Shown in pieces: positions 59,690 through 64,000 of a stretch of 64,000 nt of DNA (the stretch's first letter is position 1; each line of letters begins with the position of its first letter). The translations under genes and the position numbers were made by a program. The DNA comes from Blasia pusilla. Taxonomy: Eukaryota > Marchantiophyta > Marchantiopsida > Blasiales. Where the stretch lies: NCBI GenBank assembly GCA_050084515.1, contig CM114273.1:38874001-38938000 (forward strand), in the 5' to 3' direction. The notes below the pieces were generated by a model that saw only the letters and a program-made list of their open reading frames with translations, ran no database searches and was not told where the DNA came from.

Positions 59690-60070
59690 TAAGGTAGGTG
59701 ATAAATCTCACAAAACACATAACGAGCTCCATTGGACACACACGCACTCGCTATCTCTCTCAACCAAATCCACTCTTATGGTGAGAAGATGCAATTACTC
59801 ACAAGGCAAGGAGTATCATCACTCCACCGCCTTCTGCTCAAGTGGTTCAACAAGGAAAGAATGAACTCTCCAAACTCATTCTCCTTGAGGTGTATCTTAT
59901 CTAGCTCCCAAGTCCTCCAATAATGTGTCAAGAGTCTATTTCCATAAGTAGAAAGTCAAAGTTCAAGTAATTTTGAACTTATTCGGAATAGTAAGTTCCT
60001 CATATGACCTCCAAATGGATCCACTCAAAAGGGGAATCTATTCTAGCGAGTTACCTTAATTTTCAACGGG
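59690..60070 (-). repeat. Dispersed repeat, inverted relative to 49860-50290
   Basis: The reverse complement matches 49860-50290, with the core TCGGAATAGTAAGTTCCTC on the plus strand. Confidence 0.65.
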
Positions 60071-60608
60071 TCATCCATGAACTACGTCACTCGACCTTTG
60101 GTCGCTATCAAAGCATTGTAGGAAACTCGTTGTTCTACTATGAAAGATGTGACAATTTGCAAGTCCAAAAATAAACTCTTATACAACATACTAGGGATAT
60201 CTAATCGGAACAAAAATGCAAAGAGTCCAATCTTCTTTTCCTCAAGAGTAAAAATGATATAGATAGGTTATCATGAAGGCCTTTTATTGGGGGAAGAACT
60301 ATTTTGGTTTTTCTCAAGAGTAGAAAAGATGGGGACATGACTCGCACTAAGCATATTTCTCATAATGAGCCTAATGAGTACTCCTCCTTTTAGGGTTAGG
60401 TGGGATCTTGAATGGTAGAGTCAAGGTTTCTCTCATGACATAAGATGGATATGATTGATGACTATACGTAGATTCAAGAATGAAATTGACTAAAAGAATC
60501 AATTTTCTTTTTATTTTACTATATGACATTACATGCATATGGACTTATCAACCTGTTGGAGAAAATAGATGATATTTGTTATGAGGAAGTGAGAAAAATA
60601 GAAATTTA

Positions 60609-60640
60609 CTAGGTGTATGCCCATGCACTACACATGGAAG
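60609..60640 (-). mobile_element. Helitron 3' end
   Basis: Minus strand: CCATGTGTAGTGCATGG hairpin, GCATACAC, then CTAG before T. The matching 5' end was not found. Confidence 0.5.
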
Positions 60641-60710
60641 AGAGTACCTTGGGTAAGTCATATTTTTGAGTGGTGGAGAGCCCCCTTTATTGTTCACTCA
60701 ATCATCTCTA

Positions 60711-60824
60711 ACATCTATATTATTGTTGGAGAGTACCCCTCTATTTTATAACCTCTTCTCCTCTCTAACATCTATATTATTGTTGGAGAGTACCCCTTTA
60801 TATTATAACCTCTTCTCCTCTCCG
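60711..60824 (+). repeat. Tandem duplicated Helitron 5' ends (57-bp unit)
   Basis: Two copies of ACATCTATATTATTGTTGG... at 60711 and 60768. Each contains the TCTATATTATTGTTGGAGAG Helitron 5' terminus. Confidence 0.75.
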
Positions 60825-61160
60825 GGCACTTTCAACCAATGCGAACACATACCTTCTTTGCCAATAAGATTGTTCGTTATTGATTTAAACAGACATTTAG
60901 AAATTGTGAGAATTATTGCTCACTCCGTCATCTCTAACATCCCCTTAGAATAAAACAAATTTTCACAAATTTGTCATTTAGTGTCTTTTGTCTTAATAGT
61001 ATAGCTAAGGATATCAGATTTGTCATTTAAAACTTTTGAAAACTTCTTGAAATAGAGATGAAAGTTTCTGAAAAACAACTTTTTTTTTTCCTCAAAGGAG
61101 CAAAAATCTGGTATTACTTTAACATTGAACAGTGAAAATTTAAAATCAGTTTTTACTTAA

Positions 61161-64000
61161 CTGATGCCGACAGTTTCTTATTCCATGTTGGCAGTCGACG
61201 ATGTATGTGCCCACCTTTCTGGCGGGATTTCGCTTCCAGCTGCCACGCGCCCCGCCCGCACGAGCTCACGCGGCAGCGCGGGACGTGAAGCAGGGAGGGG
61301 GGGCTTGGGCCGTCTCCGTCGGCTAGGGGTCTCCGTCCGCCGCAGAGTTCTGAAGCACGCCTGCGCGGCGCTGTCAGATAAGGTGCCGCAGAACCGCGTT
61401 ATCCAATGGAAAGCGAGAAGCAAGGGATCCGGCACTCGGGGGCCGGTGATCTACGATCTCATCGCCGGGATTGGCCTGCAAAGGCATGCCACGAGGGATG
61501 ACTGCTGTCAAATACGGCGCCAGCGAGCGAGCCTCTATTCTTGTCGGGAGCTTGCAAGCTGGAGTCTACCGCCAGCAGCCGGTGGCCTTAATTGCATGGA
61601 GGCCTGCAGCTGGACAATGGGCTGTCTCTTGGGCAACTGCAACTGCCCCTTCGTTCCCCGCCCCCCCCCCACCCCCGTGAGTGCCCGAACGTTTCGTTCC
61701 CAACAGGTCGCAAGTTGGCAGTTTCGGCTATGGCTACGGTTTTAGCCCCATGCCTTCCTTGTGGGCTGTACGTTGCCCCAACCAATTATTCTCGATCGTC
61801 TCGACGAAGAGCTTCCTTGAGCGAGGAACATGATAGCTCAGAAATGCAATCAATAATCATATGATTGAGGTTTGGTGGGAAACTCTTTCGTCTGGGATGA
61901 CACTGAGGCGGAAGTGAACCCAAAGAACGTGCGAGGCTTTCTTTGGTTGGTGTCAATTGAAGGCGTCGGTTTACGGATGCATCTGCGGGCCAAAGCGTAA
62001 GAGCCTCGTAATTAGAGTCTCCGCGACAATCGCCAAAGTGCTTGAAAGTTGAATCCGGGCTCCTTTCCCTGTTGGCTTTGCGAGATAGAAAGATCTATCT
62101 AAATGCGCGTAAGATGGATTTCGTCCCTAGTTCGTTTGAACGTCAACTCATCATCTCCGTCATTCCACGTTTGATGGCGCTCACACCAAGTACCGAACGA
62201 CACGTTTCTCAGGGGATCGAGTGTATTGCAGGATCGAAACGCAGATTATGCGAACACACATGTTCCCAATCACTGTTAGTACGCGCATGAATGCGCTGAT
62301 AACCTCGTCCATGTTGAGCGAGTACGCGCAAATCGCTCGTACATGATTGCAGAGAAGCAATGGAGCAGGCCTGTCACCTGCAGCGGGAAATCGAAAAATG
62401 AAGGTGCAATTAAGAGATTTGATCGGTCGTCGATGGCACCATTCGTCCGTCGCAGTCTGTGGGTACCGTGGTGAAGACGACTACCACCGGTAGTGCATAT
62501 GCGTCCTCGTCCTTGTCATGCAGAGGGCACGGGCTCGTATCGCTCGTATCAACGAATGCCATGTCGGACAGGACGCGTAGTTCGTATCAGCGTTTGCGCT
62601 GCGGGCGGCCCGGAAATGTCCGTCCGCGAATGTCGCGCAAACACGCTTTCCGCTTTTGACCGGAGCAGTCGGTTGTTAATCACCTTTGTGGCTACCGTTG
62701 GACACATCGCAGGATTCGCACAGTAATAATAATAATGCACCAAGCTCCGCACTGTCAGCTTGGGTCCTTGGGAGTTAGGACCGCTAAAAAGATGCGAATC
62801 ACTTATTGGAGTGCAAACAGTTTATGCGCCCGTTTACTGTCAGAATTTCAAATTTAGTACATGGAATGTTGCAGTGTTCACAGGAAACTTACGGGTAAAG
62901 AGTAGAACTGTAGAATTTGAGAAAACTTACCCGACTCTCCTGTCTTCTTGAATCCTGATCAGATGAGAATAATAATTCGCAATTCTTGCGTTGGCATCCC
63001 ACTGGAAGATAGAGTCTGGGACTTGTCAGCCAAGGAGATAAATGGTGAACGACCAACCTGCAACTTGAAATGTGGCGACGACCACTAGAACGTCCTCGGA
63101 TTGACTGACCGCGGGCACAAACCATTGTGCTGAATTCTGTGTCGGTTGCTAATGACTGCACCTACGTTGACGCGAGCGGTACTTTTCTTGCATTGTTGGT
63201 CACAGGGCGAATATTTTGTCGATATTTCTGCAGAGGAGCTAATGCAGGTTTCCGCTCCCGAGACCATACGCAGAATCTCCTCCTCCTCCTCCATTTCCGT
63301 GCAGCAGCTGCAATTTCCTCCCACTATCTATTCGTCACCAACATTTCTAGAACATCGCCATCTGAGGAAAAAACAGTCGTAATCGGCGAATATTTTCCTC
63401 TTACTCCACTTTCATTTCATCCTACTGCTACCAGTCGACCACAGCGTGCCGCCGATCTCCGCTTCCCCAATTCTCTCGCACCGACACGAAATCTCCCGCT
63501 TCTCGCGTCTTCCGCCGGATCGTGGAAGTGTCTCGAGTCCATGCTAATCGTAGATGATAGAATTATCGTGCCAGGCCTGGCGCCATCTTATGCTCCGGAA
63601 AGCGGGGGTAGCCAGGTTTGCCGGTCTAGGTCCCTAGGATTGAGTAGTGCCCGGTGACCTACCCTAACCGACCGGCTACAGAACGCGGCCGGATAGATCG
63701 CATCCTAGTCAACCGCCCTCGCCGGGCGACCGAAGACGGGGTGGAGTTTCATCCATCCATGGTGCGCGCATCTGAACATGTCCCATGGCCGAGGTTCACG
63801 TGGCAGTTGGTGTCCTGTAGTCTCCGTTCCGTCAGTCTCTAAAACGTACGCGTGTGGTCCGTCACGCTCTTGCAGGAGAGCCTCGTTCCTTGCCCTTCCT
63901 TTCGCCGACGGCTTGCTCGGGACGATACTTTCTTCAGACAGTCCCGATTGACGACAGAGAAGGGACTTGTACTAGTGAAAGGCAGAGAGTCTTGAGCAGC
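61161..64000. other. GC-rich region without a recognised gene
   Basis: Base composition changes sharply near 61190 to GC-rich sequence with many CpG. Frames up to about 190 codons exist (61164-61745; 63127-63657), but their translations show no known domain or start context. It may be the regulatory region of a gene beyond the window edge. Confidence 0.35.

Noticed and set aside
61164-61745. 193-codon open frame
   Set aside because: Arg/Ser/Ala-rich composition, no homology recognised, and a competing frame on the other strand.

Overview
The window is nuclear DNA of a land plant. The three recognisable intron-bearing genes (a NIPP1-type FHA protein, SRP14, a NOL7-like nucleolar protein) have plant-type splice sites and the best matches I can recall are plant proteins. 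The filler is Ty1/copia, Ty3/gypsy, Helitron, SINE and microsatellite DNA. I cannot fix the lineage; an early-diverging land plant (bryophyte, lycophyte or fern) is plausible but is inference.

Layout. 1-2040: 3' part of an armadillo-repeat gene, cut by the window edge. 3.37-3.65 kb: a tRNA-like SINE with an A-tail. 4.24-24.37 kb: a decayed minus-strand copia element that received two separate insertions of one unusual Ty3/gypsy family: element A (6.1-15.5 kb, near full length) and element B (17.0-23.85 kb, RT deleted). 24.4-27.6 kb: gene-poor. 27.6-29.7 kb: NIPP1-like gene. 33.66-34.35 kb: fragment D of the gypsy family. 37.56-40.33 kb: SRP14. 42.9-49.5 kb: element C of the gypsy family, lacking pol and split by a solo LTR. 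49.5-52 kb: a dispersed repeat, a Helitron helicase tail and a short Helitron. 52.0-53.8 kb: NOL7-like gene. 54-60.9 kb: AT-rich DNA with short Helitrons and a 98-bp tandem repeat. 61.2-64 kb: GC-rich DNA with no recognised gene.

The main result is the gypsy family. On the minus strand element A reads gag (zinc knuckle), aspartic protease, a complete Dnmt3/DRM-like C5 cytosine methyltransferase, then RT, RNase H, integrase, a GPY/F-like segment and a PHD finger. The methyltransferase is present in three copies (A, B and a motif-I remnant in C), so it belongs to the family. In A and B it is followed by stop codons at equivalent positions, so it looks like the C-terminal part of a gag-protease-methyltransferase polyprotein, separate from an RT-IN-PHD polyprotein. 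The termini are also odd. A and C show 5'-A1 ... B1-A2-B2-3', the layout of split direct repeats, although the element carries a DDE integrase. A retroelement with both a DNA-methylation writer and a histone-reader fold may mark its own copies or target marked chromatin. Methyltransferase-bearing retrotransposons have been reported from dinoflagellates and a charophyte alga; this combination with PHD and these termini is what deserves follow-up. All copies here carry disabling mutations.
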